Source: Clostridiaceae bacterium Marseille-Q3526 (lineage in GTDB: Bacteria > Bacillota > Clostridia > Lachnospirales > Lachnospiraceae). Taken from it: a DNA stretch of 64,000 nucleotides. The DNA lies in the NCBI GenBank assembly GCA_018223375.1, contig JAGTTS010000003.1, forward strand, positions 186,001 to 250,000. The letters run 5' to 3'. How positions within the stretch are numbered: position 1 is the first letter of the stretch; each line of letters starts with the position of its first letter. Below the pieces are notes generated by a model that saw nothing but the letters and a program-made list of their open reading frames with translations, ran no database searches and was not told the origin of the DNA. The position numbers and the translations under genes are program-made. Positions 36,285-46,048 of this stretch are shown piece after piece.

Positions 36285-38137
36285 AAGAAGAGCTGAAAAA
36301 ACTTCCGGCTCAGCCGGGAGTCTACATTATGCACGATGAGAAGGACGAGATTATTTATGTGGGAAAGGCGATCAGCCTGAAAAACAGAGTCCGCCAGTAT
36401 TTTCAGAGCAGCAGAAACAAGACTGCCAAGATCGAAAAGATGGTTTCTCATATTGCAAGATTCGAGTATATTATTACAGATTCGGAGCTGGAAGCGCTGG
36501 TGCTGGAGTGCAACCTGATTAAGGAGCACCGTCCCCGCTATAACACCATGCTGAAGGACGATAAGACGTATCCCTACATCAAGGTGACAGTGTCGGAGGA
36601 ATACCCAAGAATCCTCTTTTCCAGAACCATGAAAAAAGATAAAAATAAGTATTTTGGCCCCTTTACCAGCTCCGGAGCGGTGAAGGATACCATTGATCTT
36701 CTGCATCGGATTTACCGGATCAGAACCTGCACCAGAAACCTGCCGCGGGATATCGGAAAGGACAGGCCCTGTCTGTACTACCATATTAAACAGTGCGATG
36801 CCCCGTGCCAGGGATATATTTCAAAAGAGGATTACCAGAAACAGATCCGTGGCGCGCTGGATTTTCTGGGAGGGAAATATGCGCCTGTGACGAAGGCTTT
36901 GACTGATAAAATGTACGAGGCCTCAGAACAGATGGAATTTGAGAAGGCGGCTGAGTACCGGGATTTAATTAAAAGCGTGAATCAGATAGCCCAGAAGCAG
37001 AAGATTACCAGTCAGAGCATGGACGATCGCGACGTGATTGCCATGGCCAAGGACGAGAGAGACGTGGTGGTGCAGGTGTTCTTTGTCCGGGACGGAAGGC
37101 TCATCGGGCGGGAGCATTTTCATGTGGAAGCCGGAACAGCGGAATCGAACGGCCAGATTTTAAACGGCTTTGTAAAGCAGTTTTACGCCGGGACGCCCTT
37201 TATTCCCCACGAGATCTGGTGCCAGGAGGAGCTGGAAGACGCGGATCTGATCGGCCGGTTCCTCAGCGAGCGGAGAGGGCAGAAGGTAAGAATTCTGGTT
37301 CCCAGAAAGGGAGAGAAGGAGCGGCTGGTGGAGCTGGCGAAAAAGAACGCCAGAATGGTTCTCGCTCAGGATAAAGAAAAAATCAAGCGGGAGGAGCTTC
37401 GAACGACAGGAGCCATGAATCAGATTGGAGGGCTGATAGGGCTTGAGAAGGTAAGGCGGATTGAGGCCTACGATATCTCCAATATCAGCGGTTTCGAGTC
37501 CGTAGGATCCATGATCGTCTATGAGGACGGAAGACCCAAGCGGAACGACTACAGGAAGTTCCGCATTCGAACGGTTCAGGGACCGGACGATTACGCTTCC
37601 ATGCGGGAAGTGCTGACGCGGCGTTTTTCCCACGGCCTGGCAGAGCGGGAGGAGATTTCTGCTGAGGGCGGACAGCTTGAGATGGGAAGCTTCACCAGAT
37701 TCCCGGATCTGATTATGATGGACGGAGGAAGAGGACAGGTAAACATTGCCCTGGAGGTTCTTCAAAAGCTTCAGATATCAATTCCGGTCTGCGGAATGGT
37801 GAAGGATGACAATCACCGGACCAGGGGACTCTATTACAGAAACGAGGAGATTCCCATTGACCGGTATTCCGAGGGATTTAAGTTGATCACCAGAATCCAG
37901 GACGAGGCCCACCGATTTGCCATTGAATACCACAGAAGTCTGCGCGGCAGAGAGCAGGTGCGCTCTGTGCTGGACGATATCAGGGGAATCGGTCCCGCCA
38001 GGAGAAAGGCTCTGATGCGGCATTTTAAGACCATAGAGGCTGTCAGGGACGCCCAGGTGGAGGAACTTTCCGCGGTGCCTCAGATGAATCAGGCTGCGGC
38101 GGAGGCAGTATACCATTTCTTTCATGCCAAAGAGTGA
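36272..38137 (+). CDS. uvrC: UvrABC excinuclease subunit C
   Basis: A 621-residue dual-incision nuclease of nucleotide excision repair. The N-terminal GIY-YIG nuclease reads PGVYIMHDEKDEIIYVGKAISLKNRVRQYF in two motifs. The UVR domain (YEASEQMEFEKAAEYRDLI) binds UvrB. The C-terminal RNase H-like nuclease has EAYDISNISG and PDLIMMDGGRGQVN, and tandem helix-hairpin-helix motifs end the protein (DIRGIGPARRKALMRHF). Length and order are normal. Confidence 0.97.
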   Translation: MFHIEEELKKLPAQPGVYIMHDEKDEIIYVGKAISLKNRVRQYFQSSRNKTAKIEKMVSHIARFEYIITDSELEALVLECNLIKEHRPRYNTMLKDDKTYPYIKVTVSEEYPRILFSRTMKKDKNKYFGPFTSSGAVKDTIDLLHRIYRIRTCTRNLPRDIGKDRPCLYYHIKQCDAPCQGYISKEDYQKQIRGALDFLGGKYAPVTKALTDKMYEASEQMEFEKAAEYRDLIKSVNQIAQKQKITSQSMDDRDVIAMAKDERDVVVQVFFVRDGRLIGREHFHVEAGTAESNGQILNGFVKQFYAGTPFIPHEIWCQEELEDADLIGRFLSERRGQKVRILVPRKGEKERLVELAKKNARMVLAQDKEKIKREELRTTGAMNQIGGLIGLEKVRRIEAYDISNISGFESVGSMIVYEDGRPKRNDYRKFRIRTVQGPDDYASMREVLTRRFSHGLAEREEISAEGGQLEMGSFTRFPDLIMMDGGRGQVNIALEVLQKLQISIPVCGMVKDDNHRTRGLYYRNEEIPIDRYSEGFKLITRIQDEAHRFAIEYHRSLRGREQVRSVLDDIRGIGPARRKALMRHFKTIEAVRDAQVEELSAVPQMNQAAAEAVYHFFHAKE

Positions 38138-38213
38138 CAAACGGGCTGAAAAATGATAGAGTAAACTTAGGAGTACAGGCAGACAGAATGAAAGCTGTGA
38201 AAGGAGAAAGGCC

Positions 38214-39143
38214 ATGTATGGAGTGACAATTAAAGAATTAATTAAAAAGATGGATTTAAAAAATATGACGCCGGAGCTGGATACAGAGAAAACGGTGCTG
38301 GTCCACCCGGATGTAAACCGTCCGGCTCTTCAGCTGACCGGATTTTTTGACCATTTTGACAAGGAGAGAGTGCAGATCATCGGATATGTGGAGCAGGCAT
38401 ACTTAAATACGCTGACTCTGGATCGGAGACGGTATATCTACGATAAGCTGATTTCCAGCAAAATTCCGTGCCTTCTCTACAGCCGGGGCCTGGAGCCGGA
38501 CGAGTGCGTGCTGGAGCTGTGCAACTACTACGGCGTGCCCTGCATGATTTCCAAGAAGACCACCTCCGATTTGATGGCAGAGGTGATCCGGTGGCTGAAT
38601 GTGAAGCTGGCTCCCATGATCAGCATCCACGGAGTGCTGGTGGACGTATTCGGCGAGGGCGTTCTGATTATGGGCGAGAGCGGAATCGGAAAGAGCGAGG
38701 CGGCGCTGGAGCTGATCAAGAGAGGCCATCGTCTGGTCAGCGACGACGTGGTGGAAATCAAGCGGGTCAGCGACGACACGCTGATTGGATCGGCCCCTGA
38801 TATTACGCGCCATTTCATTGAGCTGCGCGGAATCGGGATTATCGACGTGAAAACCCTGTTTGGAGTGGAGAGCGTGAAGGATACCCAGTCCATTGACATG
38901 GTGATCAAGCTGGAGGAGTGGGATAAGGACAAGGAGTACGACCGCCTGGGCATGGAGGATCAGTACACGGAGTTTCTGGGAAATAAGGTAGTCTGCCACT
39001 CGATCCCCATCCGTCCGGGACGGAACCTGGCGGTGATTGTAGAGTCCGCAGCCGTCAACTACAGACAGAAAAAGATGGGCTACAATGCGGCCAGAGAGCT
39101 GTACAACAGAGTCCAGGCCAATCTGGCTGCGAAGAACGACTGA
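38214..39143 (+). CDS. hprK: HPr kinase/phosphorylase
   Basis: A 309-residue bifunctional enzyme that phosphorylates and dephosphorylates Ser46 of HPr/Crh in carbon catabolite control. Walker A GESGIGKSE lies at about 154-162, followed by LVSDDVVEI and the HPrK signature IELRGIGIIDVKTLFG. The C-terminal helix NAARELYNR is present. Two likely partners are encoded nearby: a Crh-like protein (42090) and, upstream in metabolism, pfkA (46049), whose products set its activity. Confidence 0.96.
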   Translation: MYGVTIKELIKKMDLKNMTPELDTEKTVLVHPDVNRPALQLTGFFDHFDKERVQIIGYVEQAYLNTLTLDRRRYIYDKLISSKIPCLLYSRGLEPDECVLELCNYYGVPCMISKKTTSDLMAEVIRWLNVKLAPMISIHGVLVDVFGEGVLIMGESGIGKSEAALELIKRGHRLVSDDVVEIKRVSDDTLIGSAPDITRHFIELRGIGIIDVKTLFGVESVKDTQSIDMVIKLEEWDKDKEYDRLGMEDQYTEFLGNKVVCHSIPIRPGRNLAVIVESAAVNYRQKKMGYNAARELYNRVQANLAAKND

Positions 39144-39234
39144 GACCAAATCGGTTGAAACCTGCCCTTCTGAAGCAGGCAGAGAAAATCAGACAGAGAA
39201 AATCAGAGAAAGAAAGTCAGAGAGGAAGCTGCGT

Positions 39235-40209
39235 ATGGATGAGTTTTACAGAGCGCTGTGCAGAGCCGCAGGGGAGGAGCAGGTAAAGAGACAGGAATCA
39301 ATGGCTCTTCACACTACTTTCCGTACAGGAGGACCGGCTGCATTTTTTGCATCGGTTAAGACGGAGGAGGAGCTGCGGCAGACGGTGGGCGCCTGCCGGG
39401 AATACCAGGTTCCCTATTATATGCTGGGCAATGGAAGCAATCTGCTGGTGGGAAGCGCAGGCTTTCCAGGGGTGATGATCCGTCTGGACGGAGAACTGAA
39501 AGAGTGGAGGATACTCCGGGAGGAGGAAGACGGCCGCGTGCTTCTTAAGGCCGGCGCAGGGCTTCTCCTCTCTAAAATCGGCCGGGCGGCCTTAGAGGAA
39601 GGGCTGACAGGCTTTGAGTTTGCCGCCGGCATCCCGGGGACGTTAGGAGGCGCGGCAGTGATGAACGCCGGAGCCTATGGCGGCGAGATGAAGGATATCC
39701 TTGTATCTGTCCGGGTGATGACTCCAGACGGCCAGGTGGAAGAGCTGCCGGCCGGCGGGCTTCAGTTGTCCTACCGCCACAGCTGCATTCCCGAGAGAGG
39801 ATATGCGGTTTTATCGGCTGTGATGGAGCTGAAAAGGGGAAATAAAGAGGAGATCCGGGAGCGGATGGAGGATCTGGCGTTTCGGAGAAGAGATAAACAG
39901 CCCTTGGAGTATCCCAGCGCAGGCAGCACCTTTAAGAGACCGGAGGGATACTTTGCGGGAAAGCTGATCGAGGACGCTGGGCTGAAGGGATATTCCGTTG
40001 GAGGAGCCCAGGTGTCGGAAAAGCACGCCGGATTCGTAATCAACCGGGAGAACGCTTCCCCTGAGGAGATCAGAGATCTGATTGAAGCGGTGAGAACGCG
40101 GGTGTTTGAGACGTCCGGCGTGCGGCTGGAGCCGGAGGTGAAGCTTCTGGGCTTCGGGCCGTCCGCCTGGGGAGACACCGCTTCCGCAGATTCAAAAAGG
40201 AGTAATTAG
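39235..40209 (+). CDS. murB: UDP-N-acetylenolpyruvoylglucosamine reductase
   Basis: A 324-residue FAD enzyme that makes UDP-MurNAc for peptidoglycan. It has HTTFRTGGPAAFF, the FAD motif YMLGNGSNLLV, EFAAGIPGTLGGAAVMNAGAYG, SYRHS and QPLEYPSAGSTFKRPEG, and a C-terminal HAGFVIN. These fit the type II MurB. ATG 39235 follows AGAGGAAG; an in-frame ATG inside hprK is less plausible. Confidence 0.95.
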   Translation: MDEFYRALCRAAGEEQVKRQESMALHTTFRTGGPAAFFASVKTEEELRQTVGACREYQVPYYMLGNGSNLLVGSAGFPGVMIRLDGELKEWRILREEEDGRVLLKAGAGLLLSKIGRAALEEGLTGFEFAAGIPGTLGGAAVMNAGAYGGEMKDILVSVRVMTPDGQVEELPAGGLQLSYRHSCIPERGYAVLSAVMELKRGNKEEIRERMEDLAFRRRDKQPLEYPSAGSTFKRPEGYFAGKLIEDAGLKGYSVGGAQVSEKHAGFVINRENASPEEIRDLIEAVRTRVFETSGVRLEPEVKLLGFGPSAWGDTASADSKRSN

Positions 40210-40212
40210 CGT

Positions 40213-41094
40213 ATGCGTCTTGTAATTGTAACCGGAATGAGCGGAGCCGGGAAAACCACAGCTCTTAAAATGCTGGAGGATATGGGATTTTACTGCGTGG
40301 ATAATCTTCCGATTCCACTGATTGGAAAGTTTGCGGAGCTGGCGGGATCCAGAAGAGGAGAAAAAAGCCAGGCGGCTCTGGGAATTGATATCAGAAGCGG
40401 CGAATCGCTGGAGGAGCTGGGCGCTATTTTAAAGGAATGGGACGAGAGCCGCTTTCCCTACGAGATTCTCTTCCTTGACGCGGGGGACGAGGTTTTGATC
40501 AAGCGGTATAAGGAGACCAGGAGAAGCCATCCGCTGGCAGGCCTTGACCGTCTGGACAGGGGCATTGAGAAGGAGCGGAGGAAGCTGGCCTTTTTAAAGA
40601 AAAGGGCGGATTATATTTTAGACACCAGCATGCTTCTCACAAAAGAACTGAGAATTGAGCTGGAAAAGATTTTCATTTCCAACGAGGACTACAGAAGCCT
40701 TTATGTGACCGTGTTAAGCTTTGGCTTTAAGTATGGAATTCCGGTGGACGCGGATCTTGTGTTCGACGTGCGGTTTCTGCCCAATCCCTACTATGTAGAC
40801 GAGCTGAAAAGCCATACGGGAAACGAGCCCGAGGTACAGGAATTTGTCATGAAAGGCGGGCTGGCGGAGGAATTCTTAAAAAAACTTTCCGATATGGTGC
40901 TGTTTCTGCTTCCCCACTATGTGGAGGAGGGGAAAAATCAGCTGGTCATCGCCATCGGCTGCACAGGGGGAAAACACCGCTCCGTGACAGTGGCCAACCG
41001 CCTCTATGAGCGCCTGAAGGCCAAGGAGGATATCGGCGTAAAGATTGAACACAGAGATATCGAGAAAGACAGCAGGAGAAAGCAGGAGGTTTGA
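40213..41094 (+). CDS. rapZ: RapZ/YvcJ family nucleotide-binding protein
   Basis: A 293-residue P-loop protein. GMSGAGKTTALK is at about 8-19, DNLPIPLI follows, and the C-terminal domain has the RFLPNPYYVDELKSHTGNE and IGCTGGKHRSVTVANRL signatures. In E. coli RapZ guides RNase E to small RNAs. In Gram-positive bacteria the homologue YvcJ binds UDP-GlcNAc and nucleotides. It sits between murB and whiA as in most Firmicutes. Confidence 0.94.
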   Translation: MRLVIVTGMSGAGKTTALKMLEDMGFYCVDNLPIPLIGKFAELAGSRRGEKSQAALGIDIRSGESLEELGAILKEWDESRFPYEILFLDAGDEVLIKRYKETRRSHPLAGLDRLDRGIEKERRKLAFLKKRADYILDTSMLLTKELRIELEKIFISNEDYRSLYVTVLSFGFKYGIPVDADLVFDVRFLPNPYYVDELKSHTGNEPEVQEFVMKGGLAEEFLKKLSDMVLFLLPHYVEEGKNQLVIAIGCTGGKHRSVTVANRLYERLKAKEDIGVKIEHRDIEKDSRRKQEV

Positions 41095-41095
41095 T

Positions 41096-42100
41096 TTGTC
41101 GTTTTCTTCACATGTAAAAGAGGAGCTTTCCAGACAGGTAAGCCCTGCCAGACACTGCCAGATAGCGGAAACCGCGGCTATTTTAAGTCTGTGCGGAAAG
41201 GTCCACATCACAGAGGATAACCAGTACATGATCCGCATCCACACAGAAAATGTGGCGGTTGCCAGAAAATACTTTACATTACTGAAAAAAGCATTTAATA
41301 TTAGAGCGGATGTGGCAATCCGCAGGAATGCGTTTTTAAAGAAAAACAGGACGTACACAGTGGCGGTCAGACGCAGCAGGGACGCAGTCCGGGTGCTGCA
41401 GGCTGCCAGGCTTCTGGGAGACGACGGGGATGTCTGTGAAAATATGTCCGTGGTGAAAAATCTGATTATCCAGAATTCCTGCTGCCGGAGAGCCTTCGTC
41501 CGCGGCGCCTTTCTGGCAGCAGGATCCTTAAGCGATCCGGAAAAGTTCTACCATTTCGAGATTGTCTGCTCCTCCGAGGAGAAAGCAGAGCAGCTGAGGG
41601 AAATCATAGGGACTTTTTCCATTGAGGCAAAAATAGTTGTCAGAAAGAAGTATTATGTGGTATATATAAAAGAGGGCAGTCAGATTGTAGAGATTCTGAA
41701 TGTGATGGAGGCTCCTCTGGCCCTGATGGAGCTTGAGAATATCAGAATCCTCAAGGAGATGAGAAACAGTGTGAACCGCCAGGTCAACTGTGAGACTGCC
41801 AATATTAATAAAACTGTGTCTGCCGCTGTCAAACAGCTTCAGGATATCGCCTATATCAGAGACACAGTTGGACTGGACTACCTGCCTGAATCTTTAGCTG
41901 AGATCGCCCAGGCGAGATTGGAACGGCCAGACGCTACTTTAAAGGAACTTGGAGAGATACTTAGTCCTCCGGTGGGGAAGTCAGGGGTGAACCACCGGCT
42001 CAGAAAGATCAGCTCCATCGCTGAGAGCCTGCGGGGACAGAAATCACAGCAGCAGGAATTGTTCCTTGAAAGGAATGAGGAGGAAAGTTATGAAAAGTAA
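41096..42100 (+). CDS. whiA: WhiA DNA-binding protein
   Basis: A 334-residue protein with an N-terminal LAGLIDADG-like domain (FSSHVKEELSRQ at the start, CCRRAFVRGAFLAAGSLSDPEK) and a C-terminal helix-turn-helix (LKELGEILSPPVGKSGVNHRLRKI). It affects division and chromosome segregation in Firmicutes. The frame is open further upstream in rapZ, but TTG 41096 follows AGGAGG, two bases after the rapZ stop. Confidence 0.94.
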   Translation: MSFSSHVKEELSRQVSPARHCQIAETAAILSLCGKVHITEDNQYMIRIHTENVAVARKYFTLLKKAFNIRADVAIRRNAFLKKNRTYTVAVRRSRDAVRVLQAARLLGDDGDVCENMSVVKNLIIQNSCCRRAFVRGAFLAAGSLSDPEKFYHFEIVCSSEEKAEQLREIIGTFSIEAKIVVRKKYYVVYIKEGSQIVEILNVMEAPLALMELENIRILKEMRNSVNRQVNCETANINKTVSAAVKQLQDIAYIRDTVGLDYLPESLAEIAQARLERPDATLKELGEILSPPVGKSGVNHRLRKISSIAESLRGQKSQQQELFLERNEEESYEK

Positions 42101-42344
42101 GGAAGTCACAATCGAGCTGGCGTCAGGACTGGAAGCCCGCCCGGTAGCCATGCTGGTACAGGTAGCCAGCCAGTACGAAAGCCGCATTTACATGGAATAT
42201 GCCAACAAAAAGGTGAATGCCAAGAGCATTATGGGGATGATGTCTCTGGTGCTTCCAGTAGGCGAGAAGGTGGTTGTCACTGCCGACGGCTCTGATGAGG
42301 ATACGGCGATCGCAAGCATTGAGAAATATCTGTCCGCCGAGTAG
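42090..42344 (+). CDS. crh: Crh-like HPr family protein (His15 replaced by Glu)
   Basis: An 84-residue HPr-fold protein. The regulatory Ser46 is intact in KKVNAKSIMGMMSL, the HPrK recognition site. The position of the phosphotransfer histidine (GLHARP in HPr) is Glu15 (GLEARP). It therefore cannot carry PTS phosphate and should act as a Crh-type cofactor of carbon catabolite repression. Bacillus Crh has Gln there. It starts at ATG behind GAGGAGGAAAG, overlaps whiA by 11 bp and lies in the hprK operon. Confidence 0.88.
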   Translation: MKSKEVTIELASGLEARPVAMLVQVASQYESRIYMEYANKKVNAKSIMGMMSLVLPVGEKVVVTADGSDEDTAIASIEKYLSAE

Positions 42345-42390
42345 AGATGACGGCAGAGCAGAGTCCATAAGAGGAACATAGACAGATGTA

Positions 42391-42426
42391 AAGGAGGGAA
42401 CGGCAGACGCTGCGCCCTCCTTCTTA
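42391..42426 (+). terminator. Weak terminator after crh
   Basis: AAGGAGGG pairs with CCCTCCTT around an inner GCAG/CTGC stem, followed by TTCTTA. It lies between crh and dnaE. Confidence 0.5.
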
Positions 42427-42501
42427 GCGTTTCCGGCCGGATTTTTCAGGCACAGAGGCGCAGATACCATACATATTTAAGGAAAGGAAAAGGAAGACTA
42501 C

Positions 42502-45500
42502 ATGGCTTTTACACATCTTCATGTGCATACAGAGTACAGCCTTTTAGACGCCTCCTCCAAAATAAAGGAGCTGGTGGCCAGAGCGAAGGAGCTGGGCATG
42601 GACAGCCTGGCTATTACGGATCACGGCGTTATGTACGGAGTCATTGATTTTTACCGGGCGGCCAGGGAGGCTGGAATCCGTCCTGTGTTAGGCTGTGAGA
42701 TTTATGTGTGTCCTGGATCCCGGTTTGACCGTGAAATCGGTGTGGGAGAGGATAAATACTATCACCTGATTCTGCTGGCAGAGAACAACGAAGGGTATCA
42801 GAACCTGATGAAGATTGTGTCCGCCGGCTTTGTGGAGGGCTTTTATTACAAGCCCAGAGTGGACTACGAGACTCTGGAGCGGTACAGCAGGGGCCTTATC
42901 TGCCTTTCTGCCTGCCTGGCCGGGGAGGTCCAGAGAAATCTTGCCCGCGGCATGTACGAGGAGGGAAAGAAAGCAGCTCTTCGCTATCAGAGAATTTTTG
43001 GAGAGGGCAATTTCTTTCTGGAGCTTCAGGATCACGGAATCCCCATGCAGAAGACGGTGAACCAGGGACTTTTGCGAATGAGCCAGGATACGGGAATTCC
43101 GTTAGTTGCCACCAACGACTGCCACTATATTAACAGGGAGGATGAAAAGTCCCACGACATTCTCCTGTGCATCCAGACTGGAAAAAAGGTGGCGGATGAG
43201 AACCGGATGCGCTACGAGGGCGGACAGTATTACGTCAAGTCGGAGGAGGAGATGAAGAACCTCTTCCCCTATGCCCTGGAAGCTCTGGAGAATACCCATA
43301 AGATTGCCATGCGCTGCAACGTGGAGATTGAGTTTGGAGTGACGAAGATTCCGCAGTTTGACGTGCCGGGAGGAAAGACTTCCTGGGAATATTTAAACGA
43401 GCTGTGCACATCAGGGTTTGAGAAGCGGTATCCAGAGGACGACGGAAGCCTGAGAAAGCGTCTGGACTATGAGCTTTCCGTCATACAGTCCATGGGCTAT
43501 GTGGATTACTTCCTGATTGTGTGGGATTTTATCCACTTCGCCCGCTCCCACGACATCATGGTAGGGCCGGGACGAGGCTCGGCGGCGGGAAGCATCGTCT
43601 CCTACAGCCTGGGAATTACGGATATTGACCCCATCCGCTATAACCTGCTGTTCGAGCGGTTTCTGAATCCGGAACGAGTATCCATGCCTGATATTGATAT
43701 TGATTTCTGCTTTGAACGCCGCCAGGAGGTTATCGACTATGTGGTGCAGAAGTATGGAAGGGATCGGGTCGTGCAGATTGTAACCTTCGGTACCCTGGCG
43801 GCCAAGGGCGTGGTCCGGGACGTGGGAAGGGTTCTGGATATGCCCTACGCCAAGTGCGACGCTGTGGCCAAGATGATTCCGGGGGATCTGGGCATGACGC
43901 TTGACAAGGCCCTGAAAACACCAGAGCTTAGAGAGGCCTATGACAGCGATCCGGAGATCAAATATCTGATTGACATGAGCAGGAGGCTGGAGGGACTTCC
44001 CAGACATACGTCCATGCACGCGGCGGGAGTGGTGATCAGCCGGAATAAGGTGGACGAGTACGTGCCTCTTTCCAGGGCGGCGGACGGTTCCATCACCACC
44101 CAGTTTACCATGACTACATTAGAGGAGCTGGGGCTTTTAAAAATGGATTTCCTGGGTCTGCGCACCCTGACAGTGATTCAGAACGCCGTGCGCCAGGCAG
44201 AGAAAACCCACGGCATCCACATTGATTTGAACCAGATCGACTATAATGACAGGGCGGTGCTGGAATCTCTGGGCACAGGCAAGAACGACGGCGTGTTCCA
44301 GCTGGAGAGCGGCGGAATGAAGAGCTTCATGAAGGAGCTGAAGCCGGAGAACCTGGAGGACATTATCGCAGGTATCTCCCTGTACCGCCCGGGTCCTATG
44401 GATTTTATTCCCAAATACCTGAAGGGAAAGAACGACAGAAGCTCCATCACCTACGACTGCCCTCAGCTGGAGCCGATTTTAAGCCCCACCTACGGCTGCA
44501 TCGTCTACCAGGAGCAGGTAATGCAGATTGTGCGGGATCTGGCCGGCTACACGCTGGGCCGAAGCGATCTGGTGCGCCGCGCCATGTCCAAGAAAAAGGC
44601 CGCAGTGATGGAAAAGGAGAGGCAGAACTTCGTCTACGGCAATCCGGAGGAGGGAGTGAAGGGCTGTATTGCCAACGGCATCGACGAGAAGACCGCCAAC
44701 ACCATCTACGACGAGATGATCGACTTCGCCAAGTACGCCTTCAACAAGTCCCACGCGGCGGCCTATGCGGTGGTATCCTACCAGACGGCCTACCTGAAAT
44801 ACTATTATCCGGTGGAGTTTATGGCGGCTCTCATGACGTCGGTGAAGGACAATGTCTCCAAGGTGTCGGAGTATATTTTAACCTGCCGCCAGATGGGCAT
44901 GAAGATCATGCCGCCGGATATTAACGAGGGAGAGGGAGGCTTCTCCGTATCGTCGGGAGCCATCCGGTACGGCCTCTCGGCGATCAAGAGTATCGGCCAG
45001 AGCGTGGTGGACGAGATTGTGAAGGAAAGGACGGCCAGAGGCCCCTTCACTTCCCTGGAAAATTTCATTGACCGCATGAGCAATAAGGAGGTCAATAAGA
45101 GAACCATAGAAAGCTTTATTAAATCGGGAGCGCTGGACAGCCTTCCCGGTACCAGAAAGCAGAAATTTCTGGTTTCAGCGGCTCTGTTAGACCAGAAAAA
45201 TAAGGAAAAGAAAAACTCCATGGAAGGACAGATGTCTCTGTTCGATTTTGTGGAGGAGGAAGAAAAAGAGCAGTTCCAGATTACCTTTCCGGATGTGGGA
45301 GAGTATACGAAAGAGGAGCTTCTGGCCTTTGAGAAGGAGATGCTGGGCGTCTACGTCAGCGGCCATCCTCTGGAAGAGTATATGGATCTCTGGAAAAAGA
45401 ATGTGACGGCTGTCTCCTCTGATTTTGTTGTGAATGAGGAGGAGGGAACCGCCAGGGTCCGTGACGGCGCTTACGTGACGATAGGCGGCATGATTACAGA

Positions 45501-45981
45501 AAAGACAGTAAAAACCACACGGCAGAACAAGATGATGGCCTTTATTACGGTGGAGGATCTGGCAGGAACGGTAGAGGTGTTAATCTTCCCAAGAGATTAT
45601 GAGAAGAACCGGGAACTTCTGATAGAGGATGAAAAGGTGTTTGTCCAGGGCCGCGTATCCATCGGCGATGATCCGGCGGGAAAGCTGATCTGCGAGAGAA
45701 TTACCCCATTTTCCATGGTTCCCAGAGAGCTTTGGCTGAAATATCCGGATAAAGAAGCGTATTTTTCCGCAGAGCAGGAACTTTTGGATATGCTGAGGCT
45801 CAGCGAGGGAAGCGATCGGGTTGTCATCTATCTGGAGGCAGAGCGGGCGAAAAAAGTGCTGCCGGTAAACTGGAGTGTCAGCGCTGATTCTGTGCTGGTG
45901 GAAAGGCTTTCTGAGAAACTTGGTGAAAAAAATGTCAAAGTAGTGGAAAAAACTATTGAAAAGATAGGGAAAATGAATTAG
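42502..45981 (+). CDS. dnaE: DNA polymerase III alpha subunit
   Basis: A 1159-residue replicative-type polymerase. An N-terminal PHP domain (FTHLHVHTEYSLLD, ITDHGVMYG) is followed by the palm with GPGRGSAAGS and the catalytic aspartates in MPDIDIDF at about 395. The finger region has FQLESGGMKSFM and SLYRPGPMDFIP, and tandem HhH and C-terminal OB-fold regions follow (VTIGGMITEKTVKTTRQNK). No exonuclease insert is present, so it is DnaE and not PolC. Confidence 0.97.
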   Translation: MAFTHLHVHTEYSLLDASSKIKELVARAKELGMDSLAITDHGVMYGVIDFYRAAREAGIRPVLGCEIYVCPGSRFDREIGVGEDKYYHLILLAENNEGYQNLMKIVSAGFVEGFYYKPRVDYETLERYSRGLICLSACLAGEVQRNLARGMYEEGKKAALRYQRIFGEGNFFLELQDHGIPMQKTVNQGLLRMSQDTGIPLVATNDCHYINREDEKSHDILLCIQTGKKVADENRMRYEGGQYYVKSEEEMKNLFPYALEALENTHKIAMRCNVEIEFGVTKIPQFDVPGGKTSWEYLNELCTSGFEKRYPEDDGSLRKRLDYELSVIQSMGYVDYFLIVWDFIHFARSHDIMVGPGRGSAAGSIVSYSLGITDIDPIRYNLLFERFLNPERVSMPDIDIDFCFERRQEVIDYVVQKYGRDRVVQIVTFGTLAAKGVVRDVGRVLDMPYAKCDAVAKMIPGDLGMTLDKALKTPELREAYDSDPEIKYLIDMSRRLEGLPRHTSMHAAGVVISRNKVDEYVPLSRAADGSITTQFTMTTLEELGLLKMDFLGLRTLTVIQNAVRQAEKTHGIHIDLNQIDYNDRAVLESLGTGKNDGVFQLESGGMKSFMKELKPENLEDIIAGISLYRPGPMDFIPKYLKGKNDRSSITYDCPQLEPILSPTYGCIVYQEQVMQIVRDLAGYTLGRSDLVRRAMSKKKAAVMEKERQNFVYGNPEEGVKGCIANGIDEKTANTIYDEMIDFAKYAFNKSHAAAYAVVSYQTAYLKYYYPVEFMAALMTSVKDNVSKVSEYILTCRQMGMKIMPPDINEGEGGFSVSSGAIRYGLSAIKSIGQSVVDEIVKERTARGPFTSLENFIDRMSNKEVNKRTIESFIKSGALDSLPGTRKQKFLVSAALLDQKNKEKKNSMEGQMSLFDFVEEEEKEQFQITFPDVGEYTKEELLAFEKEMLGVYVSGHPLEEYMDLWKKNVTAVSSDFVVNEEEGTARVRDGAYVTIGGMITEKTVKTTRQNKMMAFITVEDLAGTVEVLIFPRDYEKNRELLIEDEKVFVQGRVSIGDDPAGKLICERITPFSMVPRELWLKYPDKEAYFSAEQELLDMLRLSEGSDRVVIYLEAERAKKVLPVNWSVSADSVLVERLSEKLGEKNVKVVEKTIEKIGKMN

Positions 45982-46048
45982 AATGTACAGGACAGAATGC
46001 ATTATTTTTAAAGATTTTTGATAGACGCGATAATGGAGGTAGAAGTAG

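Noticed and set aside
36227..36784. 185-codon minus-strand frame opposite uvrC
   Set aside because: It is antisense to a clear uvrC, and similar long antisense frames occur opposite most real genes here because of codon bias.
38403..39149. 248-codon minus-strand frame opposite hprK
   Set aside because: The HPr kinase on the plus strand is unmistakable; the antisense protein shows no known motif.
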